Positions 22,510-30,583 of a stretch of 57,555 nt of DNA are shown in pieces. Both the position numbers and the translations under genes were made by a program. Numbering within the stretch: the first letter of the stretch is position 1; each line of letters starts with the position of its first letter. The notes beneath the pieces are model-generated. The model saw nothing but the letters and a program-made list of their open reading frames with translations, ran no database searches and was not told the DNA's origin. Location of the stretch: the IMG/VR virus record IMGVR_UViG_3300044251_000011, positions 1-57,555 of that record. The stretch is one strand, 5' to 3'. Source of the stretch: a virus.

Positions 22510-25443
22510 TCATCGCACCAAGGTAGCTTGCGCCAGGCGCTCCAGGACAGCCTCGGCGGCTTCCTCGCCAGCCTGGCGGCCCTGACCCTGGACCACGATG
22601 GCCCCGGCCTGGATGGTCACCAGGACGTTGGGCTGAGCGGCGCTCGCGCCGTCCCCGCCCCGTACCGGCCGCGAGCTGGTGGCCGCCGTGGTGGTGAAGG
22701 TGGGAAGGTCCCCGGTCAGGTCGGCCAGTTGCTTCTTGATCGAGCCGAACTCGGCCGCCATGCCGGTGCCGAACCCGGCGATGACCATCCGGCCGGAGTC
22801 CTCCAGGATCTTCTTGTCAACCTCGGCCGGACCCTTCCAGTCGGGGAGCATGGAAGTCAGCGAGCCCAGGAGCGACTTCACCCGGCCGAACCCAGCCTGG
22901 ATGCCGGAGATCAGGCCGTTGATGATCTGGCGGCCAGCGTTGACCAGCCAGCTACCCGCCCCCGCGAGCGCGCCCGTGACCGTGGAGCGGATCGAGGAGA
23001 TGGCGGACCGGACAGTCCCGATCGCTCCCCGGATGGCACCGACCAGCCCACTGATCAGCGAGCGCCCGGCACCGACCAGCCAGGAGGCCGCGCTGGCCGC
23101 CGCGCTGATGATGGCCGAGCGGACAGCGCCGATGGCCGAGCGGGCCGCGCCTACGCCGTTGCTGATGATCGACGCGATGAACCCGGCCATGAGCCGGGCA
23201 CCGGCCGCGATCAGCGAGCCCAGGATGGACAAGATCCCGGAGAGGATCGCCCCGTTGATCTGGGCAATCGCCCGGATGATTCCCGGGAGGTTCTGAATAA
23301 ACGCCTTGATCAGCGCCAGCATCAGCGTAGTGGCGGCGGCCTGGAGCGCCGGAGCGTTATCGCTCAGCGTCTGGACCAGCGTCGGGATAAGCGTGTTCGA
23401 GATAAAGCCGATGATCAGGTTAATGTTCTGGACCATCGCATTGACGATGGTCACGATCATATTCACACCGGCCTGAATGATGCCGGGGTTGTTCTGGAAA
23501 AACGCCGTGATCTGGGGGATCAGCGTCCCCGTGATGAACGTCGTCAACAGCCCGATGTTGTTGGACCAGGCGGTCAGCAGCGACTCGAATACCTTGATGC
23601 CAGCCTGGAGGAATTGCGGGTTGTCCTGGAACAGCTTGGTGATAGCCGGGATGATCTGGGTCGTGACCACATTCACAATGGTCCCGATGTTGTTTACCCA
23701 GCCCTGCATGAATTGCTCGATCGCCTTCAGACCCTGTTCCATCAGGGCCGGACCCTGGGTCTGGAGCGTGTTCAGCAAGGTCGGGATGACCTGGGTCTGA
23801 ATCGCGGTCACCAGCTTGGGAAGCGCGTTTCCGATCCCCTGGACGATCGCCACCAGGAGGTTGGTCCCGAGGAGCAGGAGCTGAGGGACGGCCGTGATCA
23901 GAGCGCTGATGATCTTGGGCACGGCCTGGATCAACGCGGTGTAGAGCGAGGGCAGCGCGCCCAGGACGCCCTCGATCAGGCCCTGGACCAGGCGCAACCC
24001 AGCGTCGATGATGATCGGGATCAGGCCGATGATGCCGGTCACCAGCGTGGTGATGATGTTGACCACGGCGGGGAGGAGGACCGGGAGCGCCTTCACGATC
24101 CCGTCCACCAGGCCGTTGATCAGCGCACCGGCGGCCGTGACCAGCTTGGGCGCGCTCGCCACCAGCGTGTTGACCAGCCCGGTCACCAGCGAGACAACGC
24201 CCTGGATGATCTGGGGGATGATCGTCGGGAGCGCGTCGGCCAGGCCCTCGACCATTTTCAGAATGGCGTCCTGGACCTGAGCCCGGAAAGCGATGATCTT
24301 CTGAATGATGGTCGGGAGGTTGGCGGCCAGGTACTGGATTCCCTGGGTGATCAGGTTCTGGAGAGCCGTGGTCGCCCAGTCGAACACCTCGCCCCAGGAA
24401 TCGAACCCGGTCACGAAATTGCGAATGGCGACGTACGTCCGGGCGGACCATCCGATGAACTCGCCCAGCTTGCTGATCAGGAACTGGATACCGTCGAAGA
24501 AGTCACCGAAGAACACGGCCAGCTCGGGACTGGCCGCCGCGATGTTGTCGAACATATTGCGGAGCGCGCCGCCGGTCTCAGAGAGCCCGGTGGCGAATGC
24601 CTGGAGAATGGGGCCGCTGTGCTCCACCAGGTTGACGAACCCGGGGAGTGCGTTCTCCACGAGGCCGATCAGTCCGGCGGTCAGCGGCGCGATAGCCGGG
24701 GCCAGCGCCGAGAACATCGCCTTGAGCTGAGGCGCGATCCGACCGGCCAGCTTCTCGAACTCGCCCAGCGCCTTGACCAGCGGAGCGAGGAGCGGCTGGG
24801 CGGCGGCCGTGAACTCCTTCTTGACGGAATCCATCAGCGACTTGGCCGCCGACTTCAGCGCTGGCTCCTCCTTCAGGAGCATCACGCCGAGGCCGAGCGC
24901 GCCGAGGCCCACGCCGGTGGCGATGGCCGCGCCGAGCAAGGAGCCGATGGCGGCGGCCAGCGCCGTGGCGATGACCCCCGCCATACCGATCCCCAGCGCC
25001 ACCAGCGGCACCGTGAGGAGCGGGAGCACCGCGCCCAGGCCCGGCACCAGGGCACCGGCGAACAGCTTCACAGCGGACTTGCCAGCGTCCAGGAACGCGG
25101 AGCCGAACGTCCGGCTGATCCGGTTCTTATCGACGCCCTTGTCCACGCCCTTGGAGAACTCGCGCCCGGCGGCCTGGCCGCCAGCGGCACCGGCCCGGCG
25201 GCCCTCGGCCACGAACCGGCCGTTGAGGTCGCGGAGCTTGCCGTCCGCTCCCCGGACTACGCCGTCCCCGATGTTCTCCCCGGCCTGCTCGCCGGAGCGC
25301 CGCGCCGCGTCCTGGTCCACATCGACCTTGACCGGATCGACTCGCATCCTTGACAGTGCACGGTCAAGGTCCCGTTCGGTCTGACGGGCGAAGTTGCGTA
25401 CGTCGCCCGTGACCTCTACGCGGGCCGACCCGACATCTGTCAC
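22510..25443 (-). CDS. Tape measure protein
   Basis: 977 residues; the longest gene after the chaperones, as expected of a tail-length ruler. N-terminal charged helices (VRNFARQTERDLDRALSRMRVDPVKVDVDQ) are followed by strongly hydrophobic segments (PLLTVPLVALGIGMAGVIATALAAAIG), then a long region of repeating amphipathic units (TIVNAMVQNINLIIGFI, QAGVNMIVTIVNAM). At about 0.15 nm per residue this would imply a tail near 150 nm. GTG at 25443 is 6 nt from TAGGCT, so probably leaderless. Operator at 25350-25367. Confidence 0.93.
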   Translation of the reverse strand: MTDVGSARVEVTGDVRNFARQTERDLDRALSRMRVDPVKVDVDQDAARRSGEQAGENIGDGVVRGADGKLRDLNGRFVAEGRRAGAAGGQAAGREFSKGVDKGVDKNRISRTFGSAFLDAGKSAVKLFAGALVPGLGAVLPLLTVPLVALGIGMAGVIATALAAAIGSLLGAAIATGVGLGALGLGVMLLKEEPALKSAAKSLMDSVKKEFTAAAQPLLAPLVKALGEFEKLAGRIAPQLKAMFSALAPAIAPLTAGLIGLVENALPGFVNLVEHSGPILQAFATGLSETGGALRNMFDNIAAASPELAVFFGDFFDGIQFLISKLGEFIGWSARTYVAIRNFVTGFDSWGEVFDWATTALQNLITQGIQYLAANLPTIIQKIIAFRAQVQDAILKMVEGLADALPTIIPQIIQGVVSLVTGLVNTLVASAPKLVTAAGALINGLVDGIVKALPVLLPAVVNIITTLVTGIIGLIPIIIDAGLRLVQGLIEGVLGALPSLYTALIQAVPKIISALITAVPQLLLLGTNLLVAIVQGIGNALPKLVTAIQTQVIPTLLNTLQTQGPALMEQGLKAIEQFMQGWVNNIGTIVNVVTTQIIPAITKLFQDNPQFLQAGIKVFESLLTAWSNNIGLLTTFITGTLIPQITAFFQNNPGIIQAGVNMIVTIVNAMVQNINLIIGFISNTLIPTLVQTLSDNAPALQAAATTLMLALIKAFIQNLPGIIRAIAQINGAILSGILSILGSLIAAGARLMAGFIASIISNGVGAARSAIGAVRSAIISAAASAASWLVGAGRSLISGLVGAIRGAIGTVRSAISSIRSTVTGALAGAGSWLVNAGRQIINGLISGIQAGFGRVKSLLGSLTSMLPDWKGPAEVDKKILEDSGRMVIAGFGTGMAAEFGSIKKQLADLTGDLPTFTTTAATSSRPVRGGDGASAAQPNVLVTIQAGAIVVQGQGRQAGEEAAEAVLERLAQATLVR
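25350..25367. promoter_or_regulatory. Operator palindrome, intragenic
   Basis: TTGAC-AGTGCACG-GTCAA, 76 nt inside the tape measure gene, where a bound protein would block early elongation. Confidence 0.75.
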
Positions 25444-25449
25444 CCCACC

Positions 25450-25509
25450 AGCCTAGATGGCCGCGAGGTGTCACGTCGATCTGGAGTGAGGGGGCATCTC
25501 GTCTACGAT
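25450..25509. promoter_or_regulatory. Divergent late-type leaderless promoters sharing one box
   Basis: Leftward TAGGCT (minus strand, 25450-25455) ends 6 nt before the GTG of the tape measure gene. Rightward TACGAT (25504-25509) ends 6 nt before ATG 25516. A single GATGCCCCCT box (minus strand, 25489-25498) lies between them. Confidence 0.6.
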
Positions 25510-25515
25510 GGCCGG

Positions 25516-25959
25516 ATGGACGTATCACGCGCACAGCTCTCGAACCTCGGGGACGAGGTGGAGCTGGTGGACCCGGGGTTCCCCTGGACCGTCCGCGTCC
25601 GGCTCTCCGAGAACGCGGACCGGCCGGTGGTGCTCGGGCTGTCCGTCCACTCACGGCCGCCCGAGGGCGAGGAGGCGGCTCCGCTCACGGCCACCGTGCT
25701 GGCCCAGATCCCGGTCCGCCAGCTCGCCAGCGTGGCAGCGAGCGCGCTCCGTGGGGAGGGCGAGGCTCAGTACAGGATGCTGGCCGCGCCGCGCCCTCCC
25801 GGTGTCAGGAGCTGGCCGCCGGATCACTTCCAGCGCGTGGCCCGCGTGGCCGCCTGGGCGCGCCAGACCGGGCGGGCTGGCGGGGCGGCTGGAGCCGTGG
25901 CTGAGTTTTGGGGCGTCCACTACCGGACGGCCCGCCGGTGGATTTCACGCCTCCCGTAG
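25516..25959 (+). CDS. Lone plus-strand protein with C-terminal helix-turn-helix
   Basis: 147 residues. The N-terminal half is beta-rich (VELVDPGFPWTVRVRLSENADRPVVLGLSVHSRP). The C-terminus HFQRVARVAAWARQTGRAGGAAGAVAEFWGVHYRTARRWISRL is a clear helix-turn-helix of the kind found in actinobacterial proteins that pair a domain with a va-e-fgvs-rTA-rWi motif. It is opposite to the whole tail operon and its 3' end overlaps the minus-strand gene 25805-26479 by 155 bases. Start at ATG 25516, leaderless. Candidate regulator; target unknown. Confidence 0.75.
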   Translation: MDVSRAQLSNLGDEVELVDPGFPWTVRVRLSENADRPVVLGLSVHSRPPEGEEAAPLTATVLAQIPVRQLASVAASALRGEGEAQYRMLAAPRPPGVRSWPPDHFQRVARVAAWARQTGRAGGAAGAVAEFWGVHYRTARRWISRLP

Positions 25960-26479
25960 GCCGAGGCCCGGCCATCGTCTCGAACTCGTTGACGATGCGC
26001 TTAGGGGTCTGGCGCTTCTTGCCGGGCTGGGTCAGCGCCTCGTTGTCCAGGAGCGCCAGGAACTTCTCCAGCGGGTCCTTCTCCAGCGCCTCGGCCACGA
26101 TCGAGTAGATGGCGTCCAGCGCCGCGCCGAGCGGTTGCTGGTCCCACCGGAACCCACGCTGGGCCAGCCGCCCGTTGATCACCGGCCACTGGCTCTCGGC
26201 CGTGTAGGCCAGGATCACGGACGCGTGGAACGAGCGCCCGGCGGCCTCCTCGACCGCATCACGGCACGTCTCCACCAGCGAGGCCCCGTCCACCTCCCCG
26301 GCCAGGAGGCGTTCGTCCAGGTCGCTTGACGTTACAAGGTCAAGCACCATCGACGTGTCGGCCGCGCTCAACACCGGCCACCAGTCCACAGCCGGAAGGG
26401 CCGGGATCTCGTAGACCCGGCCCCCCAGCTCCAGCTCGATGGCCCAGCACCGCATCGACGCGAGCGGGTCAACCTCCAC
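25805..26479 (-). CDS. Tail assembly protein upstream of tape measure
   Basis: 224 residues. The N-terminal 165 residues (MRCWAIELELGGRVYEIPALPAVDWWPVL...LDNEALTQPGKKRQTPKRIVNEFETMAGPRPTGG) resemble tail assembly proteins found just before tape measure genes of actinophages. The last 45 residues are Pro/Arg-rich, antisense to the helix-turn-helix of the gene at 25516, and may not be functional. GTG at 26479 overlaps the previous gene by 11 nt; ATG at 26455 is possible. Confidence 0.75.
   Translation of the reverse strand: MEVDPLASMRCWAIELELGGRVYEIPALPAVDWWPVLSAADTSMVLDLVTSSDLDERLLAGEVDGASLVETCRDAVEEAAGRSFHASVILAYTAESQWPVINGRLAQRGFRWDQQPLGAALDAIYSIVAEALEKDPLEKFLALLDNEALTQPGKKRQTPKRIVNEFETMAGPRPTGGVKSTGGPSGSGRPKTQPRLQPPRQPARSGAPRRPRGPRAGSDPAASS
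26326..26343. promoter_or_regulatory. Operator palindrome, intragenic
   Basis: TTGAC-GTTACAAG-GTCAA inside the tail assembly gene. Confidence 0.7.
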
Positions 26480-26600
26480 CGGTGCTCACCTTCTCCTGGT
26501 GACGCTTCTCGCGCCGGATCTTCTCGGCCAGCGCCAGCCGGGCCTTGCGGAATCGCCGGGACAGCGCGCGGTCCTGAGTGCGGCGGCCCCGGCTGTTCAC
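26469..26600 (-). CDS. Small basic peptide
   Basis: 43 residues, VNSRGRRTQDRALSRRFRKA..., almost entirely a basic helix (RLALAEKIRREKRHQEK). GTG at 26600 overlaps the upstream stop (GTGA) and its end overlaps the next start, so it lies naturally in the operon. Function unknown. Confidence 0.65.
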   Translation of the reverse strand: MNSRGRRTQDRALSRRFRKARLALAEKIRREKRHQEKVSTGGG

Positions 26601-27115
26601 TCGCGGGTCCACTCCAGGAGCCGGTCCACCGTGGCGGCCGGGGCCGCGCCGTCCCACTTGGGCGCGTGCTCTAGTTCGATCACCCCGGCGAAGTCGCCCC
26701 AGTGCGCCAGCTTGTAGTGATACGTGATCGTGCCCGTGGGGAGGTTGATCCCCACGATGAAATAGCCGCCCTCGAACATCGGGCTGTCCTCGGGGTGGTG
26801 CGCCTTGCTCCGCCAGGCGTCCAGGCTCAGCGCCTTGCACAGCCCGGCGGTCAGCGCGCGCCGGTGGTCGTACAGCTCCCCGAACGTGTGGTACCCGTCC
26901 GTGATCTCGTCCGAGCCCCCGGGCAGCGCCCGGAGGGTCTGGCCCAGGAGAGCGCGGATCGTGCCGGTCTCGTGGCCCGAGGCCACCCGGAGGTTCAGCG
27001 GCTCGATCGACGTGGCGACCACGAACGCGTACGGCATCCCGTGAGCGAACGTCTCCAGGACCCGGCCCTCCGCGTCGTCCGGGTCGGCCTGGGTCTCGGT
27101 GTAGTCGGCGGTCAT
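26597..27115 (-). CDS. WDGH-type phage protein
   Basis: 172 residues. The C-terminal half reads DGYHTFGELYDHRRALTAGLCKAL, then DSPMFEGGYFIVGINLPTGTITYHY, then ELEHAPKWDGAAPAATVDRLLEW, matching phage proteins carrying a WDGH domain (W-DG-H/T motif after a TG-TYHY strand); here the His of WDGH is replaced by Ala. Function is not known; it is usually linked to nucleotide or DNA metabolism genes, so its place between tail genes is unusual. ATGA overlap with upstream gene. Confidence 0.75.
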   Translation of the reverse strand: MTADYTETQADPDDAEGRVLETFAHGMPYAFVVATSIEPLNLRVASGHETGTIRALLGQTLRALPGGSDEITDGYHTFGELYDHRRALTAGLCKALSLDAWRSKAHHPEDSPMFEGGYFIVGINLPTGTITYHYKLAHWGDFAGVIELEHAPKWDGAAPAATVDRLLEWTRE

Positions 27116-27465
27116 CCTCGCTCCGCCTCGAACAGCGGGGGGTTGACCACGGTCTTGGGCCGGGGCACCGAACCGGCGCGCCCCTGCTCGGACCGGATGC
27201 CCGCGCGGACGGCCCAGTCCTTGGCGTCCACGAGGCGGGTCAGCGCGTGGGTCAGGTCGGCGCTGTCCTTGATCGTGGTCACCAGCTCCACGGCGGTCTG
27301 GTAGATCGGCCGCGAGTAGTTCTGGAGGTTCGTGGGGAGGTGGGAAAAGGCGAGCCACTGAAGCGCGTCCTTCACGGCCGGGTGGCGGCCCTCACCGATG
27401 CTCGCCGCGTGCTCCGGCGTACCCAGCACGGTGGCCGGGTCCGGGGTGCGTCCGACCGGCATCAT
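27112..27465 (-). CDS. Acb2/Tad1-like protein, candidate cyclic-nucleotide sponge (anti-CBASS/anti-Thoeris)
   Basis: 117 residues. The core PAVKDALQWLAFSHLPTNLQNYSRPIYQTAVELV, followed by DSADLTHALTRLVDAKDWAVRAGI, matches the small phage helical proteins of the Acb2/Tad1 hairpin type (aLqw-HLP-LQ-SrP helix, loop, ALxkLxxAKDxaVRA helix). Acb2 (T4 Vs.4-like) forms hexamers that bind cyclic di- and trinucleotides and so blunt CBASS and some Thoeris signalling. That function is known for family members; here it is inferred from the pattern. Tail ends PRPKTVVNPPLFEAERG. ATG overlaps the chaperone stop. Confidence 0.65.
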   Translation of the reverse strand: MMPVGRTPDPATVLGTPEHAASIGEGRHPAVKDALQWLAFSHLPTNLQNYSRPIYQTAVELVTTIKDSADLTHALTRLVDAKDWAVRAGIRSEQGRAGSVPRPKTVVNPPLFEAERG

Positions 27466-27875
27466 CGGCTGGCCGCCTTCTTGCGCGCGGCCTTCTTGGC
27501 GGGCTTCTGGGCGGCGCGGCGAGCCTCGCGGTTGTCGCCCTCCGCGAACGCCTCCACCGTGAGCTGGATGATCTGGGCCGTGTCGATCAGGCCCAGGTTG
27601 CCGTCCAACATCTGGTCGTCCAGCCAGTCCTTGTCCACCTCGTGGACCAACACACTGTCGATGATCTTGCGAGTGCGCTCCAGGGCGTCCATCACCTGGC
27701 TACCGTTCCAGCCGTCCACGTCGGCGCTCTGAAGCTTGGAAACGGTGCGCTTCCAGACCAGGAGCTGTTCGGGGCTCGGCACGCGGACCCAGATGGCCCG
27801 CTCCTTGAACGTGATCTCGCGCTCGGCCTCGGCCGGAACGTCGGCGGCCGGTACGGCCGTTTCCTCAGTCGTCAT
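27462..27875 (-). CDS. Tail assembly chaperone
   Basis: 137 residues. The sequence EITFKERAIWVRVPSPEQLLVWKRTVSKLQSADVDGW...VMDALERTRKIIDSVLVHEVDKDWLDDQMLDG...AQIIQLTVEAFAEGDN is typical of the gpG-like chaperone of actinophages. The Lys/Ala-rich end (KKAARKKAASR) is where many relatives frameshift, but no extended alternative frame follows here. Leaderless: TACGGT ends 6 nt before ATG 27875. Confidence 0.85.
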   Translation of the reverse strand: MTTEETAVPAADVPAEAEREITFKERAIWVRVPSPEQLLVWKRTVSKLQSADVDGWNGSQVMDALERTRKIIDSVLVHEVDKDWLDDQMLDGNLGLIDTAQIIQLTVEAFAEGDNREARRAAQKPAKKAARKKAASR

Positions 27876-27881
27876 GTGCCC

Positions 27882-27905
27882 ACCGTATCAGGATGAGGGG
27901 GCATC
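27882..27905 (-). promoter_or_regulatory. Late-type leaderless promoter of the tail operon
   Basis: Minus strand GATGCCCCCT (27896-27905), 8 bp, TACGGT (27882-27887), 6 nt, ATG. Confidence 0.75.
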
Positions 27906-28319
27906 TCAGCCGATGACTACCGCGAACCCTTCCTGGGCGGCCACCTCGCGCAGCGCCGTGGAGAGGAACGGCCGACCGGCCCGCACTGGCTGGTGCACCT
28001 GGCGCGCGTAGACCACGCGGCCGTCCACGACGAACCGTAGGCGGCCGGTGCCCTTGGCCCGGATGGTCAGCGCGCGGCGGCCCTCGTGCACGGCCGCCGC
28101 GTAGTTCGCCGTGTAGCTCACTCCGCCGATGACCAGCGCGCCCCGGTCCTTGCCCAGGTCCATCCGGCCGGACGCCCGGAGGTTGCCGGTGTCCACCGGC
28201 GCGAGGATCTGGCTCCGCGTGAAGGTCCGGCGGATCACCCGGTTGACGGCCTTACGCGCCTCGTCCATCCCCATCCCCTGGAGCTGGGCTCGGTCGAGCC
28301 GGAGCGTATGAGCCGCCAC
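27906..28319 (-). CDS. HK97 gp10-like head-tail/tail completion protein
   Basis: 137 residues. ILAPVDTGNLRASGRMDLGK...YTANYAAAVHEG...AGRPFLSTALREVAAQ is the standard pattern of the HK97-gp10 family, which closes the neck side of the tail. GTG at 28319 follows AGGAGGACAT. Confidence 0.88.
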   Translation of the reverse strand: MAAHTLRLDRAQLQGMGMDEARKAVNRVIRRTFTRSQILAPVDTGNLRASGRMDLGKDRGALVIGGVSYTANYAAAVHEGRRALTIRAKGTGRLRFVVDGRVVYARQVHQPVRAGRPFLSTALREVAAQEGFAVVIG

Positions 28320-28344
28320 GATGTCCTCCTGATACGTCAGACCC

Positions 28345-28373
28345 TTGTGATCTTCCTGGCACGCCTGTTAGGT
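28345..28373 (+). promoter_or_regulatory. Plus-strand promoter in a late-gene gap
   Basis: TTGTGA (28345-28350), 17 bp, TTAGGT (28368-28373). The only features downstream before the opposing gene are a few bases and the hairpin at 28393-28422. Confidence 0.5.
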
Positions 28374-28379
28374 TGGACT

Positions 28380-28427
28380 GACTGAGGCGGAGGCCCCCGG
28401 AGCACCGAGATTGCCCGGGGGCTTCCT
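28380..28427 (+). ncRNA. Candidate short RNA between promoter and terminator
   Basis: Transcription from the promoter at 28345 would start near 28380 and meet the hairpin GCCCCCGG (28393-28400)/CCGGGGGC (28415-28422) followed by TTCCTG, giving a transcript of about 45-50 nt that covers the gap in front of the gp10-like gene on the opposite strand. Confidence 0.3.
28393..28422 (+). terminator. Hairpin terminator
   Basis: GCCCCCGG (28393-28400) pairs with CCGGGGGC (28415-28422); TTCCTG follows on the plus strand. It may also act on late minus-strand transcripts. Confidence 0.5.
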
Positions 28428-28432
28428 GCCGC

Positions 28433-28984
28433 TCAGGATGACTCCGGCCCCGCATCGGCGCAATCACATGCCGGACCCTGAATCGTCACGGTCATGATCC
28501 CGCCCACGCACCCGCCCTGAACGTCCAGCGGGAGCCAGGAGCCCACGAGCACGCGGCCGGAGCGCCGCTGATCGGCCTCGATGAAACAGCACACGGCGCG
28601 CCGGATGGCCGCCGCGTCGTCCATCACGGCCTGGACCACCGCGTCCCACTCCTCGGTGGTCGGGATGGCGTCCGCGTCCGGGGTCGGCGCACAGCGCACC
28701 GCGCCCAGCTCCAGCGTGATGGCCCAGGCCCGGACGCCCCCACCCTTCAGCGGCTGGGCGTCCTGGGTCGGGAACACGGCCGAGCTGGGGAACACGGTGG
28801 CCGGGCGGACCCAGGCGAGCCCAGAGCAGCACTCGTCCTCGGTCGTGCTCATCAGGTGGGCCACGACGTTCCCGGCCCGCAGGCCCACGTACAGCGGCGG
28901 CTCGGGGACCTTGCCGATCTCCTGCTCCAGGCACTCCAGCATCTCGCGCGCCAGGGGCATCACCAGCGGGTCAGAGATCGGCAT
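28433..28984 (-). CDS. Head-tail connector / tail terminator-like protein
   Basis: 183 residues. MPISDPLVMPLAREMLECLEQEIGKVPEPPLYVGLRAGNVVAHLMSTTEDECCSGLAWVRPATVFPSS matches actinophage neck proteins lying between the adaptor and the gp10-like gene. Cys-rich (CC pairs). Exact neck role unassigned. Confidence 0.75.
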   Translation of the reverse strand: MPISDPLVMPLAREMLECLEQEIGKVPEPPLYVGLRAGNVVAHLMSTTEDECCSGLAWVRPATVFPSSAVFPTQDAQPLKGGGVRAWAITLELGAVRCAPTPDADAIPTTEEWDAVVQAVMDDAAAIRRAVCCFIEADQRRSGRVLVGSWLPLDVQGGCVGGIMTVTIQGPACDCADAGPESS

Positions 28985-28985
28985 G

Positions 28986-29801
28986 TCAGCTCCCCGCCGG
29001 GACGACGGTCACGCGGTCGCACGCCTCGGGGAGGTCGAGCGAGAGCACGACGGGCGGACGCTGGCGGCGGCTCGGGTTCAGCGCCTGGATCACGTCGTCC
29101 ACCATCTTGATCCCGGTCGTCCCGGACTCCGGGTCCGGCGAGGCCACCTCGACCTCCACGCCCTGGCGGGACAGCCGGGTCATCTTGGCCGGGAGCGCGC
29201 ACACGCCACCGGTCAGGCTCTTGGCGTACTCACACGCCAGCAGCGCGGCGGCCACCTGGAGCGAGACGGGCAGCGCCAGGCCGATCCCGTACGTGACCTC
29301 GAACGAGCCCTCCTCCCCGGGCGACGCCGTGAAGTTCTGGCACATCGGCCAGCACTCGCCGTCGATGCGCACCAGGAGGTAGTTCCCGCCGGTCACGTCC
29401 ACCCGGTACGCGCTCGGGGGGACCACCTCGTCCCCCACCATCACCTCGTCCACGTGAGCGACCGGGCCGCGCAGCACGATGGCGCACGCCGAGTTGCCGC
29501 AGCACGCCGAGGCGCACCCGCTGTTGAACCAGCGGCCACCGAACAGGAACGGGCCGCCCGGCGTGCCGAGCCCGCCCAGGCCCGGGGCCACCACAAAGTC
29601 CTGGTAGACCAGCTCGGCCCGGTTGGACTGGCTGGGCCGGACGGTCAGCTCACAGACGCCGTACCGGCGGCCGGTCGCGCCCCAGAGGAAGGTGGAAGCC
29701 AGCTCCAGGGCGGCCTCCCGGATCGGTTCGGGACGGTCGGCCCACTCGGCGCACACGCCGAGGGCCACGGGGTCCACGTCCCACTCACACGGTGCGGCCA
29801 T
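28986..29801 (-). CDS. Head-tail adaptor protein
   Basis: 271 residues. REAALELASTFLWGATGRRYGVCELTVRP at the N-terminus and SLQVAAALLACEYAKSLTGG...RLSRQGVEVEV...TGIKMVDDVIQALNPSRRQ towards the end match adaptor proteins bound under the portal in siphoviruses. The middle Cys cluster (CASACCGNSAC) is common in actinophage versions. Confidence 0.8.
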   Translation of the reverse strand: MAAPCEWDVDPVALGVCAEWADRPEPIREAALELASTFLWGATGRRYGVCELTVRPSQSNRAELVYQDFVVAPGLGGLGTPGGPFLFGGRWFNSGCASACCGNSACAIVLRGPVAHVDEVMVGDEVVPPSAYRVDVTGGNYLLVRIDGECWPMCQNFTASPGEEGSFEVTYGIGLALPVSLQVAAALLACEYAKSLTGGVCALPAKMTRLSRQGVEVEVASPDPESGTTGIKMVDDVIQALNPSRRQRPPVVLSLDLPEACDRVTVVPAGS

Positions 29802-29841
29802 CGGGGCCTCCTGTTCGGTCTAGGGCCAGGGTACGGGACAG

Positions 29842-29878
29842 AACAGGCCCGCCGGTGAACCTCCCCGGCGGGCCTGTT
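29842..29878 (-). terminator. Strong terminator below the major tail protein gene
   Basis: AACAGGCCCGCCGG (29842-29855) pairs perfectly with CCGGCGGGCCTGTT (29865-29878); on the minus strand CTGTCCC follows. It may reduce expression after the most abundant tail protein. Confidence 0.75.
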
Positions 29879-29894
29879 GACACTCCACTGTCAG
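29877..29894. promoter_or_regulatory. Operator palindrome at the end of the major tail protein gene
   Basis: TTGAC-ACTCCACT-GTCAG; it covers the stop codon and touches the terminator hairpin. Confidence 0.7.
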
Positions 29895-30583
29895 GAGCTG
29901 AGCGCCTGGCAACCGCACTCGGGCTCCGGCGGCGCGAGCTGAGTCCAGATCGGGAGGTGGTGCGTGTCGCTCGGGATCGCCGTGAACAGCGGAGCCGGGT
30001 CGCCCCCGACCTCCCGAACCACGTCGTACGGGCCGGTGCCCCAGGGGGTGCCCTTCCGCGTACGGCCGACCACCGTGAAGGTGATCAGGTCGTTGGTGAT
30101 CACGATGTCCTCGGACAGCGCGCCCTCCACGACCCACGGCAGGAGGTTGTATCCGAAGAACGGGAAGGTGTCGCCCGGAAGGCACTCCTCCTCCGCGTTC
30201 CCCATCCACGCCTCCAGCGCGAAGTTCGCCGTGGCGAAGTTGGACTCCGTGACCGGGAAGCCGATCACGTTGTCCTGGTCGTCCATGTACGGCAGAAGCC
30301 CCGTGATGATCGTGAACAGCTCGGGGTCCACCTCCTGGAAGACCATCGACACGTCGTACCAGTTCAGGGACGGGGCGGACCGCTGGTTCACGATCGCCTG
30401 GCCCTTGGCGTTGCGCTGGAGGAAGCGCTCGCCTTCCTCGGTGTTGGGGGTCAGGGTGACCGACACGTACCCGTCACTCACGGCGTACGCGCAGTCCCCG
30501 AACTCGGGGTTACCGCATTCGTCCAAACGGGTGACCCGAATGGTCTCCCCCTGGAGCGGCTTGGCACAGAGCAGGTTCGTCAT
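29891..30583 (-). CDS. Major tail (tube) protein
   Basis: 230 residues. MTNLLCAKPLQGETIRVTRLDECGNP, VSDGYVSVTLTPNTEEGERFLQRNAKGQ, and VDPELFTIITGLLPYMDDQDNVIGF match the tail tube proteins of actinophages; position (after capsid, before neck genes and chaperone) and the strong downstream terminator agree. ATG at 30583 overlaps the upstream stop. Confidence 0.8.
   Translation of the reverse strand: MTNLLCAKPLQGETIRVTRLDECGNPEFGDCAYAVSDGYVSVTLTPNTEEGERFLQRNAKGQAIVNQRSAPSLNWYDVSMVFQEVDPELFTIITGLLPYMDDQDNVIGFPVTESNFATANFALEAWMGNAEEECLPGDTFPFFGYNLLPWVVEGALSEDIVITNDLITFTVVGRTRKGTPWGTGPYDVVREVGGDPAPLFTAIPSDTHHLPIWTQLAPPEPECGCQALSS

Noticed and set aside
22342-25353. 1,003-codon plus-strand frame opposite the tape measure gene
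   Set aside because: Asp/Arg/Gln-rich shadow of the repeated tape measure sequence; no start site signals.
27440-27500. Programmed frameshift at the end of the tail chaperone
   Set aside because: The next gene has its own ATG with a standard overlap and an unrelated fold; no slippery heptamer or extended frame seen.
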